A DNA stretch of 64,000 nt, taken from contig CAZSIT010000001.1 in NCBI GenBank assembly GCA_964607165.1, positions 175,422 to 239,421 of the forward strand, given 5' to 3'. Source of the stretch: DSPP01 sp964607165 (GTDB lineage Bacteria > Zixibacteria > MSB-5A5 > DSPP01). Positions 22,851 through 32,358 of this stretch are shown here, one piece after another. A program made the position numbers and the translations under genes. The stretch's first letter is position 1. Every line of letters starts with the position of its first letter. The notes under the pieces are model-generated. The model saw only the letters and a program-made list of their open reading frames with translations. It had not been told where the DNA came from and did not search any database.

Positions 22851-24926
22851 ATGGGAAGCGCAGAACAGATTCGCAACATAGGGTTAGTTGGGCACGGCGG
22901 GGGCGGCAAAACTTTGCTGGCGGAAGCTTTTCTTTTTTTGGGTAAGATTACCACCCGTTTGGGCAAAGTGGATGACGGGAATACCGTTTCCGATTATGCC
23001 GCCGACGAAGTGGAGCGCAAAATTTCCATCTCCGCTTCGCTTTTGCACTTTGATTGGAAAGGGCAGAAGTTCAACGTTGTGGATATGCCCGGCTACACCG
23101 ATTTCATCGGGGAGGTGGCCGGAGGGCTTTCAGTTTGCGAAACGGCTTTGATTGTCGTAAACACGCAGGCGGGATTGGAAGTTGGGGTGGAACAGGTTTT
23201 CAGATACGCCGACCTGTACAAAACGGCCAAGATTTTCTTCTTCAACCGTTTGGACAAGGAGAACACCGATTTTAAGAAGGCTTTAGACCAGTTTGTTCTG
23301 CATTACGGCAATGGCGCGCTGCCGCTTTTCTGGCCGGTAGGGGAAGGTCCCACTTTAAAGGGAGTAATCGATATCATTTCCCAAAAAGCCTACACCTATG
23401 AAGGCGGCCAGACCAAGGAAATGCCTGTTCCGCCTTCCGAAGCGGGTAAAATTGATGAGTGGCGTCAAAAAGTTTTAGAAGCAGCGGCCGAGTCGGACGA
23501 TGCCCTTTTGGAAAAATTTTTCGATTCCGGCACCCTTTCCGATGCCGAGTTAAAGCAGGGTCTTCGAAGAGGAATCCAATCCGGGAAAATTATGCCGGTT
23601 TGTTGTGGCTCGGCGGCTAATTTAGTCGGCGTTGCGCCACTTTTGGATTTTTTGGCGGAGTTTGTCCCATCCCCGGCTGATTTTCCAGAGGTAGAGGGCA
23701 TACTCCCCGGTACGAATCAAAAAATCGCCCGCAAAACGGCAGGGTCCGAACCGCTCTGCGCCCGAATTTTTAAAACCATCTCGGAAGCGCATATCGGCGA
23801 GCTTTCTTTTTTCCGGGTTTTTTCCGGCAAGGTTTCTCCGGGGGATGACGTTTACAACCCCGGTCGGCAGGCCACGGAGCGTATCGGCCAGATTTACGTT
23901 ATGAACGGCAAGGAACGCAAAGAAATCGGCACCGTTTCGGCCGGCGATATCGGTGCTTTCGTCAAGCTGAAAAACAGCCACACCGGCGATACTTTGTGCG
24001 ATAAAAAAGCCCCTATCCAGCTTCCTGCTATTGAGTTTCCCCGGCCGGTCATCAACCTTTCCATAACTTCCAAAAAGAAGGATGAGGAAGAAAAAATGGC
24101 CGTGGGGTTGACGCGTTTGCACGAGGAGGATCCCACATTTTATATGGCCGTGGACGGCGAGATTCACCAGAATATCATTTATGGCCAAGGTGAGCTGCAT
24201 CTGGAGGTGGTAGTGGGGCGGCTAAAACGGAAATTCGGCATCGAAGTGGATCTGGGCAAACCGAAAATCCCCTATCGGGAAACTATCAAAGGAAAAATCG
24301 AAGTTCAGGGAAAACATAAAAAGCAATCCGGCGGCAGGGGACAGTACGGCGACGTTTGGCTTCGGATCGAGCCTTTGAAAAGGGGGACCGGGTTTGAGTT
24401 CGTGGACGATGTGGTGGGGGGTGTGGTTCCGTCCAAGTATATACCTTCGGTGGAAAAAGGGGTAATCGATGCCATGCATGAGGGGGCTCTGGCAGGCTAC
24501 AAAGTGGTTGACGTGAGGGTAACCATTTACGACGGCTCCTACCATACGGTAGATTCTTCCGATATCGCCTTCAAAATCGCCGGCGCGCTGGCTTTCCGGA
24601 CCGGCTTTATGCAGTGCCGGCCCGTGCTTTTGGAACCGATTTACAACGTGGAGGTTTTGGTGCCGGGCGAATATATGGGAGACGTAATGGGGGATTTATC
24701 TTCCCGACGGGGAAAAATTTCGGGCATGGAGGCCGACGGCGGTTTTGAGAAAATCAAAGCCCAGGTTCCTCTTGCCGATTTGTACAAATATTCCACCACC
24801 CTGCGTTCGCTCACCCAGGGGCGCGGCCACCACACCCGGGAATTTTCGCACTACGAGGAAGTGCCTAGGGAAGCCACGGAGAAAGTCGTTAAGGAGGCCC
24901 AAGCTGAAAAGGCCAACGGAAAATGA
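22851..24926 (+). CDS. Elongation factor G-like translational GTPase (EF-G2 type)
   Basis: A 691-residue EF-G homologue. G1 is GHGGGGKT, G3 DMPGYTDF and G4 NRLDKE (Arg where canonical NKxD has Lys). Domain II, III, IV and V regions follow, with KQSGGRGQYGDVWLRIEP in domain IV. The glycine-rich P-loop and the shift in G4 mark the paralogous EF-G2/FusA2 branch, not the housekeeping factor, which normally lies with rpsL/rpsG/tuf. EF-G2 roles vary (ribosome recycling, stress). GGAG precedes the ATG. Confidence 0.88.
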   Translation: MGSAEQIRNIGLVGHGGGGKTLLAEAFLFLGKITTRLGKVDDGNTVSDYAADEVERKISISASLLHFDWKGQKFNVVDMPGYTDFIGEVAGGLSVCETALIVVNTQAGLEVGVEQVFRYADLYKTAKIFFFNRLDKENTDFKKALDQFVLHYGNGALPLFWPVGEGPTLKGVIDIISQKAYTYEGGQTKEMPVPPSEAGKIDEWRQKVLEAAAESDDALLEKFFDSGTLSDAELKQGLRRGIQSGKIMPVCCGSAANLVGVAPLLDFLAEFVPSPADFPEVEGILPGTNQKIARKTAGSEPLCARIFKTISEAHIGELSFFRVFSGKVSPGDDVYNPGRQATERIGQIYVMNGKERKEIGTVSAGDIGAFVKLKNSHTGDTLCDKKAPIQLPAIEFPRPVINLSITSKKKDEEEKMAVGLTRLHEEDPTFYMAVDGEIHQNIIYGQGELHLEVVVGRLKRKFGIEVDLGKPKIPYRETIKGKIEVQGKHKKQSGGRGQYGDVWLRIEPLKRGTGFEFVDDVVGGVVPSKYIPSVEKGVIDAMHEGALAGYKVVDVRVTIYDGSYHTVDSSDIAFKIAGALAFRTGFMQCRPVLLEPIYNVEVLVPGEYMGDVMGDLSSRRGKISGMEADGGFEKIKAQVPLADLYKYSTTLRSLTQGRGHHTREFSHYEEVPREATEKVVKEAQAEKANGK

Positions 24927-25095
24927 CCTCTGTCGCATCAGGCGGTTTTCCCTCCATCTTTGGGTTTCGCATTGCCGGTGTAAGTTTAAGTCATTTAGAA
25001 AGATATCACTATTTATAGAGGGAGGTGAAAAAAAGGTTGCCTTTTTGGATTTAACGTTTATTTTTGCAAAACCTTAACCGAGGAGGAGGAGAGAT

Positions 25096-25659
25096 ATGAA
25101 GAGATTTTTGATACTGGTTTTAACAATGGTCTTGGCTGCAAGCATCAGCGCTTCGGCCAAGGCAAAGCCGTCAGGCTTTGGGGGTATGAACCGGATGCTG
25201 GTTTTCACCCCAATGGGCGGCCTGGTTCTGCCTACCGGCGATTTCAGCAATGGAGCTGACATCGGTTTTACGACCGGCGGCAATTTGGAATACTTTGTGG
25301 CTCCCCGCGTGGCTTTGACTTTCAACTTAAATTGGCAGTCGTTCGGCAACCCGTCGCTGATCGGAGACGGCGCCGACTTTTTTTTCATTGGCGCAGGTGC
25401 CCGCGGCTTCTTAATGGACGACGCCACGCTTAACCCCTTTGCACGGGTAGCGGGCGGGCTATACCAGGGCAACAGCGAATCCAACGCCGGCATCAATTTT
25501 GGCGGCGGGTTTTTGTACCGGACATCCGAGAAACTCGGAATTTTTGGAGAAGGTTCCATAAATTTCGTTTTCGGCCAGGGCTCGGGAGCCAGCACCACGG
25601 CCACCTTCTTTGGCCTAACCGGCGGTCTCTCCATTACCATTCCGACCGGGAAAAAATAG
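25096..25659 (+). CDS. Small outer-membrane beta-barrel protein
   Basis: A 187-residue exported protein with a signal peptide ending about ASASAKA. Alternating beta strands follow, rich in Gly, Phe and Asn (GGLVLPTGDFSNG, GGNLEYFVAPRVALTFNLNW, DFFFIGAGARGFLM, GGGFLYRTSEKLGIFGEGSINFVFG), ending in a strand before a basic KK. This is the pattern of an eight-stranded OmpW/OmpX-like barrel. It has a strong GAGGAGGAGAG site and its own terminator, so it is probably a monocistronic, well-expressed porin-like protein. The upstream 168-base gap shows no other gene. Confidence 0.72.
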   Translation: MKRFLILVLTMVLAASISASAKAKPSGFGGMNRMLVFTPMGGLVLPTGDFSNGADIGFTTGGNLEYFVAPRVALTFNLNWQSFGNPSLIGDGADFFFIGAGARGFLMDDATLNPFARVAGGLYQGNSESNAGINFGGGFLYRTSEKLGIFGEGSINFVFGQGSGASTTATFFGLTGGLSITIPTGKK

Positions 25660-25683
25660 AGACGTTGTCTTTGAATCATAAAT

Positions 25684-25722
25684 CCGTCTTCCGACCGGCA
25701 AGTCGGGGGACGGTTTTGTTTT
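25684..25722 (+). terminator. Rho-independent terminator after the barrel gene
   Basis: A 12-base-pair stem (25684-25695 with 25702-25713, two G-U pairs) with loop CGGCAA, followed by TTTTGTTTTT. The T-tract ends one base before the ATG of nagZ. Confidence 0.85.
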
Positions 25723-25723
25723 T

Positions 25724-26692
25724 ATGAATTATGGCAGCTTTTTGGCCTGCGGCTTTGACGGGTTTTCCGTCCCGGCCGATTTTGCCTGCTTTGTTAAAGC
25801 AGAAAAACCGGGCGGCGTTATTCTTTTTGCCCGCAACTACGAATCGCCAGTCCAACTTAAGGCGTTAACCTCCGAGCTGAAATCTCTTACCAATTTGCCG
25901 CTTTTCTTAATGGTCGATCAAGAGGGCGGAACAGTCGTGCGGTTCAACGAAGGATTTCCTGCCGTTGGTTCGATGCGAACTTTCGGCGAAGAACGAGATT
26001 TTGATGGGTTGTTTTCAGCTTGCCGAGAGACGGCTGAAGCTTTGAAAACGGCTGGAATTGATATGAATTTGGCACCGGTTGTCGATGTTATCACGGAACC
26101 GAAAAACGAATACTTAAGGCCGCGCACTTTCGGCGATGAGCCTTTTATTGTTTCCCAGCTGGCCGCCTGTGCCATTGAAGCTTTGCAGGCCGGCGGGGTT
26201 TTGACCTGCGCCAAGCATTTTGTAGCCTTAGGAGATTCCGCCAAAGACCCGCACCAGCTTTTACCGGCTTCAGATGTTTCAAAAGAAAAGTTGGAAGTTA
26301 CCTTTTTCCCGCCCTTTCGAGCCGTTATTGCCGCCGGTGTCGATTGCGCGATGACCACGCACATTCGGGTGCCGGCTTTAGACGAAAAAGAGCCGGTTGT
26401 TTTTTCCTCCAAGGCCATTTCGGTTTTGCGAACCGTTTTAGGTTTTGAAGGCGTTATTTTGACCGACGATTTGGAGATGAAAGCAATCGCCGACCACTGT
26501 GGCGTTCCCGAAGCGGCTGTTTTAGCTCTTGCGGCTGGGAATGATATGGCTTTGGTTTGCCACACCCTGGAATGGCAAGAGACCGCCCTTGAGCTGATTA
26601 CCAAAGAGGCGGGAAAGAGCGCCGTCTTTGCTCGCCAGCTTGAACAAAGTCAGAAGAGACTTGAGTCGCTCTGGAGTAAAAAAAGGGTATGA
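25724..26692 (+). CDS. nagZ: Beta-N-acetylhexosaminidase NagZ (GH3)
   Basis: A 322-residue GH3 enzyme that releases GlcNAc from muropeptides in cell-wall recycling. Landmarks: GGVILFARNYES, MVDQEGGTVVRF, MNLAPVVDV, the catalytic His loop CAKHFVALGDSAKDPHQ (acid/base Asp-His dyad) and nucleophile Asp in GVILTDDLEMKAI. The canonical KHFPGHGDT is changed to KHFVALGDS. The ATG directly abuts a terminator T-tract with no Shine-Dalgarno, so the start or its expression is odd. It overlaps anmK by four bases (ATGA), a logical pairing. Confidence 0.92.
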   Translation: MNYGSFLACGFDGFSVPADFACFVKAEKPGGVILFARNYESPVQLKALTSELKSLTNLPLFLMVDQEGGTVVRFNEGFPAVGSMRTFGEERDFDGLFSACRETAEALKTAGIDMNLAPVVDVITEPKNEYLRPRTFGDEPFIVSQLAACAIEALQAGGVLTCAKHFVALGDSAKDPHQLLPASDVSKEKLEVTFFPPFRAVIAAGVDCAMTTHIRVPALDEKEPVVFSSKAISVLRTVLGFEGVILTDDLEMKAIADHCGVPEAAVLALAAGNDMALVCHTLEWQETALELITKEAGKSAVFARQLEQSQKRLESLWSKKRV

Positions 26693-27849
26693 GCGCGCTT
26701 TTCAGTTTGTTGCAAAAAATCCGCTCCGGCCGCAAGGTGCTTGGGCTTGGCCTTATGTCCGGCACCTCCGCCGATGGCACCGATTTGGCCCTGCTGGAAT
26801 TTTCCCAAAAAACCAAGCCCAAGCTTCTTTGTGCTAAAACTTACTCCTTTTCGCCGCGCTTGCGTCGGAAAATTTTGGCTTTGCAACAAGCCCGACAAAT
26901 TTCGCCGGAAGAATGGATACTGACTTCTCAATTCCTCGGAGAGTTCTGGGCGGGAGAAATTCGAAAATTCTTGAGGATGGCTAAAAGGGTGAGACCGGAC
27001 TTTATCGCCTCCCACGGCCAGACCGTCCGGCATATCCCCGTATTTCAAAATCTTCTTGGTCGCAGTTTGAGAGGAAGCGGCCAATGGGGGGAAGCCGATA
27101 TTCTGGCCAAGCGTCTGAATACGATTGTGGTTTCGGACTTCCGAGCAGGGGATGTGGCACTGGGAGGTTCTGGCGCTCCTTTGATGCCCTTCGTTCACAA
27201 ATTCTTGTTTTCCTCGCCCAACGGGGTTCGGGGTGTGCTCAACATCGGCGGGATCGCCAATCTGACTTTTTTGGGACGCAAAAACTTTTCGGCTACCGAC
27301 ACCGGCCCCGGCAATTGCTGGGCAGATTATCTGGCCCAAAAATTTTATCGAACTTCCCACGATGCCGGAGGTAAGAAAGCGCTTACCGGGAAAGTTTCGC
27401 CTGCTTTGCTGGCGGCGCTCAAAAAAAACAGTTTTTTTGCGCGTCCTTTTCCGAAGTCCACAGGCAAGGAAGATTTTTCGGTAGTATGGTTGGAAAGAGC
27501 TCTTCGAAGCTTTAGAAGCTTGCCTCGGGAGGATGTTTTAGCCAGCGTCGAAGCCGTAACCGCTTGGGGAGTAGTGGAAGCCATACGTAGGAACGCAGCA
27601 GAGAAACTGAATGAACTGTATTTAGCCGGCGGCGGAGCTAAAAATCTTTTTTTTATCAAACAGTTGCAAAATTACCTGCCGGGTGTTTCTTTTTACCTCA
27701 CCGACCGGCTGGGATATCCGGCCGATTTTTTGGAGGCGGTCGGCTTCGCCGTCTTGGGTTGGTGGTGTTTGAGGGGTGAAAAAGTCGGTGCCGCTTCGGT
27801 GACCGGAGCAAAGAAGAAAGGAGTTTTGGGAAAAATCTCGCAGGTATGA
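26689..27849 (+). CDS. anmK: Anhydro-N-acetylmuramic acid kinase
   Basis: A 386-residue AnmK that phosphorylates and opens 1,6-anhydroMurNAc to MurNAc-6-phosphate, the step after NagZ. Motifs: GLGLMSGTSADGTDLALLEF (about 18-37), SHGQTVRH, ADILAKRL, DFRAGDVALGGSGAPL, LNIGGIANLTFL, ATDTGPGNCWADYL and YLAGGGAKN. Usual length is about 370. Overlaps its neighbours on both sides by four bases, so nagZ-anmK-spoIID-like form one translational unit. Confidence 0.94.
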   Translation: MSALFSLLQKIRSGRKVLGLGLMSGTSADGTDLALLEFSQKTKPKLLCAKTYSFSPRLRRKILALQQARQISPEEWILTSQFLGEFWAGEIRKFLRMAKRVRPDFIASHGQTVRHIPVFQNLLGRSLRGSGQWGEADILAKRLNTIVVSDFRAGDVALGGSGAPLMPFVHKFLFSSPNGVRGVLNIGGIANLTFLGRKNFSATDTGPGNCWADYLAQKFYRTSHDAGGKKALTGKVSPALLAALKKNSFFARPFPKSTGKEDFSVVWLERALRSFRSLPREDVLASVEAVTAWGVVEAIRRNAAEKLNELYLAGGGAKNLFFIKQLQNYLPGVSFYLTDRLGYPADFLEAVGFAVLGWWCLRGEKVGAASVTGAKKKGVLGKISQV

Positions 27850-29117
27850 AAAAGTTAGCACTCGCTTTATCAATTTTATCATCGGCAGTTTGGTTGGCCG
27901 GTTGCGGCAAGCCGCCCCGAACGGTCGAAAAACCTTCCCAGATCCTTCCCGCCTTTGTCAAAGTCCGCCTTCCGGTAATTAACAATGCTTGCGAAGTTCG
28001 TTCCGACAGCCCCTGGAAATTGCAAATTCATAGCGCCGATTCCAGCGAAGAATGGTTCGAGACCGATTCCTATTTTCAATTCAAAAGCGGAAAACTCTCT
28101 CTTAATCTTTTTGAAAATGGTAAAACCCAGTTTGAATCTTATGTGGTTTGGGCGCGGATGCTGCCTGCGGCAGGCAAGCTTTTGTCCGTGGATGGCAAAC
28201 GGTATCACGGAGAGTTATGGGCCAGTGCCGATTCATTTGCTAATTTGATACTGGTCAATCAGGTCCCTTTGGAAGAATACATCAAAGGAGTTTTGCCGCC
28301 GGAAATCGGCAAACGGGGCCCGCAGGAAATGGAAGTTTTAAAAGCGCAAGCAGTTGCCGCCCGGACTTACACCCTGTCCCATTTGGGGCAATATCCCGGC
28401 AAGCCATGGGATATGGAAGCGGACGTCAAAGACCAGATTTATCTCGGCAGTGAAGCGGAAGATCTGCTGGCTTCCCAGGCGGTAGATGAGACCGACGGAG
28501 AGGTGGCGACTTACAAAGGGAATTTTATCAATGCCTACTACCATTCCACCTGCGGGGGCAAAACCGATTTCATCTCTGAAATTTGGCCGAATAAACCGCA
28601 GGAAGATTATTTAGTATCGATTGATGACGATACCTTTTGCGTCTGGTCCAAAAACTATCGCTGGCGGGAGGTTCTAACCGAAGATTGGCTCAATCGAAAA
28701 GTTAGTTCCTACCTTAAATCAAAAGGCCAGTTGGCCGAAGGCGAAATGAACCCAATTACCGATTTGGTCGCGGTTGACCGCACTAGCGTTGGACGTCTGC
28801 GAGCGCTCAAGATGGTTACCGAGGAGGAAAACTACCTTATTTTAGCGGACTCCATGCGCTGGGCTCTGGGGCGGCCTTCTTCGCCGAACCTGCAGGCGAT
28901 TTTGCCTTCCACCTGGTTTGAAATCGAAACCTTTCGTTCCCAGTCCGGCCAGTTGGATAGCGTGGTTTTAACCGGCCGCGGCACCGGCCACGGGATTGGG
29001 ATGTGCCAGACCGGGGCCATCGGCCGCGCACGGGCCGGGCAGACTTACAAGCAGATTTTGGAGCATTATTACACGGGTATTCAGATTGAGCGAAAACGCC
29101 AGTGGAGGAGCAAATAG
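27846..29117 (+). CDS. SpoIID/LytB-domain lipoprotein
   Basis: A 423-residue lipoprotein (signal with SAVWLAGC, Cys20) carrying a SpoIID domain: VPLEEYIKGVLPPEI, EVLKAQAVAARTYTL, YHSTCGGKT, and GRGTGHGIGMCQTGAIGRA near residue 380. SpoIID proteins in sporulators are lytic transglycosylases and LytB is an amidase enhancer. In a non-sporulating Gram-negative-type cell a peptidoglycan-remodelling role is inferred. The operon with nagZ and anmK supports this: it may make the anhydro-muropeptides they recycle. Confidence 0.9.
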   Translation: MKKLALALSILSSAVWLAGCGKPPRTVEKPSQILPAFVKVRLPVINNACEVRSDSPWKLQIHSADSSEEWFETDSYFQFKSGKLSLNLFENGKTQFESYVVWARMLPAAGKLLSVDGKRYHGELWASADSFANLILVNQVPLEEYIKGVLPPEIGKRGPQEMEVLKAQAVAARTYTLSHLGQYPGKPWDMEADVKDQIYLGSEAEDLLASQAVDETDGEVATYKGNFINAYYHSTCGGKTDFISEIWPNKPQEDYLVSIDDDTFCVWSKNYRWREVLTEDWLNRKVSSYLKSKGQLAEGEMNPITDLVAVDRTSVGRLRALKMVTEEENYLILADSMRWALGRPSSPNLQAILPSTWFEIETFRSQSGQLDSVVLTGRGTGHGIGMCQTGAIGRARAGQTYKQILEHYYTGIQIERKRQWRSK

Positions 29118-29283
29118 AGCCGAATATTTTAGGTTCATTTTACCTTTAGCATCCCGGTCTTTGGCTTAACCCTTCAAAAAATTCGCTTGTAAATTTTAAT
29201 CTTATTATTTAACTTTAATATCCCGATACTCTTAAAGAGGGGATGGGTTTCGGCTTTTTGGCAGCTTTGTGGAGAAAGGGGTT

Positions 29284-32200
29284 ATGTATAGTCGTTGCGA
29301 GAAAGCAGTCCGTTTGGCTTTAATCGTAATACTTGCATTAGTTTTATTCCCCGCTTTACTTTTTGGGGCTCAAGCGGTTACCGGCCGACCAGGAAAAGCA
29401 GACTTAAAAGCATCTGTTAATTTTTCTGAAATCGTCAGGAAGGCGGTGCCGGATTTGTCGCAAGAAGAAGAGGAAGCTGATAAGGAATTTTTGACCGCTC
29501 CCAAAAACCGCCCGGTTCCTTCTAACTCAGCCAACCTCTGGCCGGATTTAAGCCGCATCGGCAGGCAAGCTCCTCTCGTCGCTATGCCGCCGCCCGTTTC
29601 TCCACCCCCCTCCGCCAGCTTTGCGGCCTTGGGAGACAACAACACCCGAATTCCCCCCGACGTGCACGGAGCCGCCGGGCCAAGCCATTTGATGACCACT
29701 TTGAACTCCCAAGTACGCATCCAAGACCGTACCGGCGGGGTTATCAGCACCGTTTCCCTCAACAGCTTTTGGTCCTCTTTAAGCAGTCCCAGCGCCTTTG
29801 ATCCCAAAATTTTGTACGACCCCTATTCTAACCGTTGGATGTTCACCTCCTGTTCCAACGCCCGCACCTCCTCCTCGTCGGTTCTCATGGGGGTTACTCA
29901 AACCAGCGATCCCACCGGTACCTGGAATCTGTATCGCATCGACGCCGACCCGGCCAATCGGGTCTGGGCGGACTATCCCAGCTTTGGGTTTAACAAAAAC
30001 TGGATAGTGGTACAGATGAATATGTTTACCGTGGTCGGCGACACCTTTATACGTTCCAACATTTACGCTTTTAACAAAGCTGACCTGTATGCCAGCGGCA
30101 GCGGCTTATTTACCTTGATGACGGATACCACCGGCGGATTTTCACAAGCTCCGGCAATAACTTACGATACCACCCTTTCCACAATGTATATGGTGGAAGA
30201 TTGGTTCGGAAATTCCGGCGGCAACGGAATTTTGCGCATCTCTACCATCACCGGCTCGGTCGGCTCGGAGGTGTACACTCCCGACGTCTCTTTCCCAACC
30301 GTCGCTGACCCGTGGGAGGACGTCGGCTCCACCGGTTTTACCGATTTTGCCCCCCAGTCCGGCTCGGTAGAAAAGATTATGTGCGACGACGCCCGGATGC
30401 AAAATTGCGTCTATCGCAACGGGTCGCTCTGGTGCACCCACACCGTTTTCCTGCCGGCCGGCTCCGGCACGCACTCCGCCGTCCAATGGTGGAAGCTTTC
30501 CACGGCGGGAGCAACTTTGCAACGCGGCCGAATTGAAGACCTTTCCGGCACGATTTTTTACGCCTTTCCCAGCTTGGCCATAAATAAAAACGAGGATGTT
30601 TTAATCGGACACTCCCGCTTTTCCGCTTCCCAGTTTGCCGGCGGCAATTACTCTTATCGCGCCGTCGCCGATCCGCCCAATACGTTCGAGACCGACACGG
30701 TTCTGAAAGCGGGCGAGGCTTCCTACTACAAAACCTTTTCCGGTACCCGCAACCGCTGGGGGGATTACACCGGCACGGTGGTTGACCCGGTGAACGACGT
30801 TGATTTTTGGACAATTCAGCAATATGCCGCCACCCCTTCGGGGGGAACTGACCGCTGGGGGACCTGGTGGGGGAAGGTTGTCCCGCCTGTCGATCCCTGC
30901 TCTCCCGACACGGTAAAGCCATCCGTTTCCTGCCCGGCTAACATCGTAAAAGCCAATGACCCCGGCCAGTGTAATGCTGTGGTAACTTATAGTGCCAGTG
31001 CATCGGACAATTGCCCGGGTGTTTCATTATCCTGCACACCTTCATCCGGCTCAACTTTTGCGTTTGGAGTGACTAACGTGAAATGTATAGCTACCGATGC
31101 TTCCGGCAAAAAAGATTCCTGCCAGTTTACGGTAACGGTTAATGACACCGAAAAACCAACTGTTTCTTGCCCGCCCAACATAGTTGCCAATAACGACCCC
31201 GGTCAGTGCAGTGCCGTTTTTAATTACTTCACCATCGTTTCCGATAACTGTCTCGGCGTTTCCCTTTCCTGCACGCCCTCTTCCGGTTCAACTTTTCCGG
31301 TTGGAGTAACCAACGTCAAATGCATTGCCACCGACGCTTCTGGCAATAAAGATAGCTGCACTTTTACGATTACGGTAAATGACACGCAAAAACCTTCCGT
31401 TTCCTGTCCAGCCAATTTCTCTCTGGCCGCCAGCCCCGGCCAGTGTGAAGCGCTGGTTACTTACAACGCTACAGCTTCCGATAACTGTCCAGGAGTTTCT
31501 TTAAGCTGCATTCCGCCATCCGGCATACTCTTTCACGTCGGCGTGACTACGGTCAACTGCGTGGCCACCGATGCTTCCGGCAACAAAGACTCCTGTCAAT
31601 TTACCGTGACGATGAACGACACCGAAAAGCCCGTGGTCAACTGTTCCTCTAATATTACTGTCAATGCGGCTCCCGGACAGTGCACTGCCGCTATCAGCTA
31701 TTCCGCCTCCGCTGCCGATAACTGTGGCCCGCCGATAACTCCGGCGCTAGTGTTTTCCTGCAGCCCGCCCTCCGGTTCTTTATTTGCTGTAGGCATCACC
31801 AACGTAAAATGCGTGGCCACCGATGCGGCTGGGAATAAAGACAGCTGCACGTTCACGGTTACAGTCAATGATACTCAAAAACCGACCATCACCTGCCCAA
31901 GTAATATCACTGCCTATCGCTCCGCCAGTCAGTGTGACAGCGTTCCGGTAAGTTTTTCGGCGACGGTCAACGACAATTGCCCGGGAGTGATAAAAACTTG
32001 CACCCCGGCTTCCGGCTCAAACTTCCCCTTGGGAGTAACCACTGTTATTTGCGTCGCCACCGATGCCTCTGGCAATCGGGATAGCTGCAGCTTTACCGTC
32101 AGAGTTTCCAAAGGAGATATGGATGGCGATGGAAATTTGACCTCCGCCGACGTGGTTTTAATGCTGAACTGCGCCTTCCTTGGATTAGGCACCTGCGATC

Positions 32201-32304
32201 CCTGCTTTGCCGACCTCGATTGCGATGGAGTTCTGACCGCCACCGACGTGGTTATAGAATTGAACTTAGTCTTCTTAGGCGTCCTTACAAACTGCACGCC
32301 GTAG
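29284..32304 (+). CDS. Large secreted protein with five HYR domains and C-terminal dockerin-like pair
   Basis: A 1006-residue exported protein. The ATG at 29284 is chosen because GGAG lies 9 bases upstream; a GTG at 29269 lacks a site. Signal peptide (about 8-30), then a roughly 500-residue N-terminal region without a recognised catalytic motif. Five tandem HYR (Ig-like, adhesion) repeats span about 543-935, each opening with a K-P-[ST]-V-[ST]-C-P type motif and containing TDASGxKDSC. The last 63 residues repeat the five-cysteine dockerin-like tail of the protein at 12099. Likely a cell-surface or extracellular-matrix adhesin. The 165-base gap upstream shows no other gene. Confidence 0.85.
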   Translation: MYSRCEKAVRLALIVILALVLFPALLFGAQAVTGRPGKADLKASVNFSEIVRKAVPDLSQEEEEADKEFLTAPKNRPVPSNSANLWPDLSRIGRQAPLVAMPPPVSPPPSASFAALGDNNTRIPPDVHGAAGPSHLMTTLNSQVRIQDRTGGVISTVSLNSFWSSLSSPSAFDPKILYDPYSNRWMFTSCSNARTSSSSVLMGVTQTSDPTGTWNLYRIDADPANRVWADYPSFGFNKNWIVVQMNMFTVVGDTFIRSNIYAFNKADLYASGSGLFTLMTDTTGGFSQAPAITYDTTLSTMYMVEDWFGNSGGNGILRISTITGSVGSEVYTPDVSFPTVADPWEDVGSTGFTDFAPQSGSVEKIMCDDARMQNCVYRNGSLWCTHTVFLPAGSGTHSAVQWWKLSTAGATLQRGRIEDLSGTIFYAFPSLAINKNEDVLIGHSRFSASQFAGGNYSYRAVADPPNTFETDTVLKAGEASYYKTFSGTRNRWGDYTGTVVDPVNDVDFWTIQQYAATPSGGTDRWGTWWGKVVPPVDPCSPDTVKPSVSCPANIVKANDPGQCNAVVTYSASASDNCPGVSLSCTPSSGSTFAFGVTNVKCIATDASGKKDSCQFTVTVNDTEKPTVSCPPNIVANNDPGQCSAVFNYFTIVSDNCLGVSLSCTPSSGSTFPVGVTNVKCIATDASGNKDSCTFTITVNDTQKPSVSCPANFSLAASPGQCEALVTYNATASDNCPGVSLSCIPPSGILFHVGVTTVNCVATDASGNKDSCQFTVTMNDTEKPVVNCSSNITVNAAPGQCTAAISYSASAADNCGPPITPALVFSCSPPSGSLFAVGITNVKCVATDAAGNKDSCTFTVTVNDTQKPTITCPSNITAYRSASQCDSVPVSFSATVNDNCPGVIKTCTPASGSNFPLGVTTVICVATDASGNRDSCSFTVRVSKGDMDGDGNLTSADVVLMLNCAFLGLGTCDPCFADLDCDGVLTATDVVIELNLVFLGVLTNCTP

Positions 32305-32325
32305 ATTAGGACAAAATTATTTACC

Positions 32326-32358
32326 GTAGGGGCACAATATATTGTGCCCTGTTTTTAT
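32326..32358 (+). repeat. GTAGGGGC-type palindrome acting as terminator
   Basis: GTAGG followed by a perfect 20-base palindrome (GGGCACAATA and its complement, 32330-32349), then TGTTTTTATTTT. It lies between convergent genes and can serve as a rho-independent terminator for the HYR gene. Same family as the elements at 33190 and 49970. Confidence 0.75.

Noticed and set aside
23622..24200. Long antisense frame inside the EF-G gene
   Set aside because: It lies fully within a well-supported gene, and shows no domain. It is a product of codon bias.
25074..25679. 201-codon antisense frame over the barrel gene
   Set aside because: Pro/Lys-rich low-complexity translation, complementary to a clear signal-peptide barrel gene on the other strand.
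25918..26604. 228-codon antisense frame over nagZ
   Set aside because: Fully inside nagZ, Ser/Thr/Lys-rich, no start site or motif.
30910..32090. Regular DNA repeats in the HYR gene, considered as a CRISPR or satellite
   Set aside because: They have the codon phase and length (about 80 residues) of HYR protein domains with diverged copies, and lie in one open frame.
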